Assembly (NCBI GenBank): GCA_009377525.1
Contig: WHTW01000008.1
Coordinates: 34,019-98,018 of the forward strand
Direction of reading: 5' to 3'
Origin: Rhodospirillales bacterium
GTDB taxonomy: Bacteria; Pseudomonadota; Alphaproteobacteria; Reyranellales; Reyranellaceae
Length of the DNA: 64,000 nucleotides
Positions 61,936 through 64,000 of the stretch are shown here, in pieces. Positions within the stretch are counted from its first letter, which is position 1. Each line of letters starts with the position of its first letter. The notes below the pieces were generated by a model. It had not been told where the DNA came from and did no database searches. It was given only the letters and a program-made list of their open reading frames with translations. Position numbers and translations under genes: made by a program.

Positions 61936-63180
61936 GTCGCCCGATTCATTCAGATTGAGGGGTATAGGTGGTTGAGCTTGATGCGGGCATTAGGCGTTGT
62001 GAAGTGCCAGTTTGCGGTTGCGTGATCGGCATTGCGGTCGTGGACCCATGCGGCGACCTCGTCGATCAGCGTTTGTTTGTCGGGAATGCGCCGGTCGAGG
62101 CACTGTGACGACAGGACGCCGAGTTCGGATTCGGCGAGATCGAGCCAACTGCCGTGCTTTGGCGTGTAGTGCCATTCGAAGCGCTCGACCAGCCGCCTGG
62201 CCTCGGCGGGGGGAAAGGCCTGGTAGAGCGAGCCCTTGCAGTGGATGTTGAGATTGTCCTGAACCAGAACGATCGTTGTGGCATCTGCAAAGTGGAGATC
62301 GGCCAAATCCTTCAAGACGTGAGCGTACTCCACCGCGGTATGGCGATCGGCGACCTTGACGTGACGCCAGCCTTCGAGCGGAGCAAACAGCATGAACAGG
62401 TTGGCGGTGCCGTTGCGTTCGTACTCGTAATCGAAACGGGCTGGGCGCCCCGGTTTCATGGCGATCGGCAGGCGCGTCTCGGCGAGCAGCTGCTTTGAGG
62501 TCTCGTCCAGGCAAACCAGCGGACGATTGGCATCGCGCGGCCGCGTGTAGACGGCCAGCACGTCTTCCATGGCGGCTACGAACGCGCTGTTGGCCTTCGG
62601 CGGGATGACCCATTGCTGGCGGCGATGGGGCTTGAGAACGTTTTTTTTAGAACCCGCCCGATCGTGCTGTCGCTGGCGCGATCGACGATGGCCAGCTCCA
62701 CGACTTTCTTCTCCAGCAGCCGCAGGGTCCAGCGCGCCCGTCCCTTGGGCGGCTTGGAGCAGGCCAAGGCTATCAGCTTGGCTTCCTTCTCGCCGTCAAA
62801 AATCCGCGCAACCCCCGGTGTCGCGCGAGGCTTGCGCCTCAAAACAGCCTCGAGCCCCTCTTCCACAAGCTGCTGGCGCACCCGAGAGACCATCGAGGCG
62901 CTGCAATCCAGGGCCCCTATGATCCGGCTGTCGCTCCAGCCCGGCCCGTCCGGCGACACATCGGACTTCAACAAGATCCGCGCTTTCAACTGCCGACGCG
63001 CCGGGCTCTTGCCCTTCCCAATCAGCGTCTCAAGCTGTTCGCGTTCCTCCCCGCTCAGCCGAACCACATACTTCTTTACCGAATTCTCTTTCATCGACAT
63101 CGTGACAACCTCGCTGACGCTGCTGCCACCAAGACGAATCATACTATCAAGATCAATGCAAATTAATTGAAGCGGGCGAC
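61936..63180 (-). mobile_element. IS630-family insertion sequence, complete (1245 bp)
   Basis: The element lies between two TA dinucleotides (61934-61935 and 63181-63182), the TA target duplication of IS630/Tc1 elements. The terminal inverted repeats begin GTCGCCCG and continue imperfectly (ATTCATTCAGATTGA on the left; CTTCAATTAATTTGCATTGA on the right). It encodes a DDE transposase in two overlapping frames. Removing the element and one TA restores an uninterrupted monooxygenase reading frame (PNVELV then CILENPIRR). The insertion is therefore recent. Confidence 0.95.
61950..63142 (-). CDS. IS630-family transposase, expressed by -1 frameshifting
   Basis: The first frame (62576-63142) holds the helix-turn-helix region with SDSRIIGALDCSASMVSRVR and ends soon after VLKKTFSS. 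The second frame (61950-62613 region) starts VLKPHRRQQWVI and has the DDE residues in VCLDETSKQ, LVQDNLNIH and LDLAESELG, ending KLNHLYPSI. The frames meet at a run of eight A (62641-62648 on the plus strand as T) where a -1 slip gives KKNVLKPHRR, joining both halves. Start could be ATG 63142 or ATG 63100, which has GAGG 8 nt upstream and begins MSMKENSVKKYVVRLSG. Confidence 0.93.
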
Positions 63181-64000
63181 TAGTTCGACATTCGGCTGGT
63201 TGAACACCTCGTAGTAGCCGGATTCCTGGGGAACCCGCCGTGTGCCGAACCCGTGATCCTTCGGGATCAGCAGATCGGCGACCTTCGGATCATGCACCCG
63301 TTTGCGAATCTTGCGAGCGACGAATTTCGATACCTCGTCGTTGGCGGCATGATCGGTCATCATGTCCTTGAAGCCACCGACCCACATTGAGAAGCCGGGG
63401 GTCTGGTATTGTTTTTCCCAGAATGCCTCCCGCTCGTCCGGCGGTAGATCGAAGGTCCGGCGACCATCGGGGGTGTGCAGGAATCCAGCCGAGGTCTGTT
63501 CGCAGAGCTGGAACATCTCAGGATACCACGCGCGCAGCCGCTTCATTTCGTTCCTGGGAATTGGCCGGTTGTGCAACGGCTTGCACCAGTTCGGGCGGCG
63601 CTGGAACACCGTGAGGGATTTCGCCGTCTTGGCGATCTCCGTTATGACCTGGACGCCACTCGCTCCGGTACCGATCACGGCGACTCGCTTGTCCTCGAAA
63701 GTCACCGGATGTTTCGGCCACAAACCGGTATGATAAGCCTCGCCCGCGAAGTTTTCCCGTCCAGGGACTTTCGGAAAGGTCGGCGCGGAAAGCGGGCCGA
63801 CCGCCGTTACGAGGAAGCGGCATGTGTGCCACGAACCGTCCTCCAACCGGACAGTCCAGGAGCGGGAGTCATCGTGGTAAAGGCACGCGGTCACCTTGCT
63901 CGCGAAGCTAATGCTGCGGCGGAGATCGAACTTATCGGCGACGTGGTTCAGATATCGCTCGGTTTCCGGCTGTCCCGCGAAGTGTTCGCTCCAATCCCAT
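63181..64000 (-). pseudogene. Flavin-containing/Baeyer-Villiger monooxygenase, N-terminal part (split by IS630, runs off window)
   Basis: The upstream part of the same gene, read leftwards from the right edge. It carries the BVMO fingerprint FAGEAYHTGLWP (FxGxxxHTxxWP) and the second Rossmann loop VAVIGTGASGVQVITEIAK. The frame stays open to 64000, so the true start lies beyond the window. The left edge meets the IS element after PNVELV. Such enzymes oxidise ketones to esters or lactones with NADPH, and fit the neighbouring acyl-CoA genes. Confidence 0.92.

Overview
The window reads as a chromosomal segment of a high-GC alphaproteobacterium. The pointers are an FdsGBAD-type NAD-linked formate dehydrogenase, a TctCBA tripartite tricarboxylate transporter plus a TctC-like relic, a PuuD membrane urate hydroxylase, many acyl-CoA dehydrogenase, crotonase and CaiB genes, and palindromic intergenic repeats of the kind common in Hyphomicrobiales and Rhodospirillales. 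The genus cannot be fixed from sequence alone; a Reyranella-like or Bradyrhizobium-like relative is a reasonable inference. LAYOUT. (1) 1-21600, one-carbon, oxalate and glyoxylate block: formate dehydrogenase fdsG-fdsB-fdsA-fdsD (minus strand), a LysR regulator, a divergent tctC-tctB-tctA uptake operon, an ABC half-exporter, a GntR regulator, then oxalyl-CoA decarboxylase, formyl-CoA:oxalate CoA-transferase, a formyltransferase-like protein and formate-tetrahydrofolate ligase, followed by an acyl-CoA dehydrogenase and malate synthase. Together these can take oxalate to formyl-CoA and formate, then either burn formate to CO2 with NADH production or load it onto tetrahydrofolate. (2) 21690-31670, housekeeping and accessory metabolism: urate hydroxylase, a small membrane-anchored nuclease-like protein overlapped by an acidic partner (possible toxin and immunity pair), crotonases, an MDR oxidoreductase, PhyH, MaoC, a lipoprotein hydrolase, RidA and an SDR. 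(3) 31690-34625: a decayed tctC, a RES/Xre toxin-antitoxin module bounded by 33-bp direct repeats, an SGNH-type protein and a tRNA-Arg(CCG). (4) 34626-53785, an accessory stress, metal and sulfur region downstream of the tRNA: UspA and a P3A H+-ATPase, an FTR1 iron permease fused to cytochrome c, an ArsR-rhodanese regulator divergent from a seven-gene operon of fatty-acid hydroxylase, two VTT proteins, membrane rhodanese, SHOCT, DsrE and cysteine desulfurase, then a patch of gene fragments, an NreB-like MFS exporter with a His-rich tail, TetR, a methyltransferase, a frameshifted TSUP permease, YnfA and a nucleoside phosphorylase. (5) 53786-64000: a catabolic cluster that starts abruptly inside a CaiB CoA-transferase (a recombination junction) and carries a DUF35 protein, thiolase, two acyl-CoA dehydrogenases, a Nudix protein, a nitronate monooxygenase and a Baeyer-Villiger-type monooxygenase split by a complete IS630-family element. 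HOW IT FITS. The left third is a coherent C1/C2-acid utilisation locus with regulators whose candidate operators are visible as palindromes. The accessory middle looks assembled by several insertions and deletions, with four gene fragments packed into one kilobase and a chimeric right edge. The most promising less-described items are the ArsR-rhodanese-controlled sulfur operon, the anchored nuclease and partner pair after puuD, the RNA hairpin that masks a ribosome binding site at 18533-18562, and the Lys-rich extension on the CoA-transferase.
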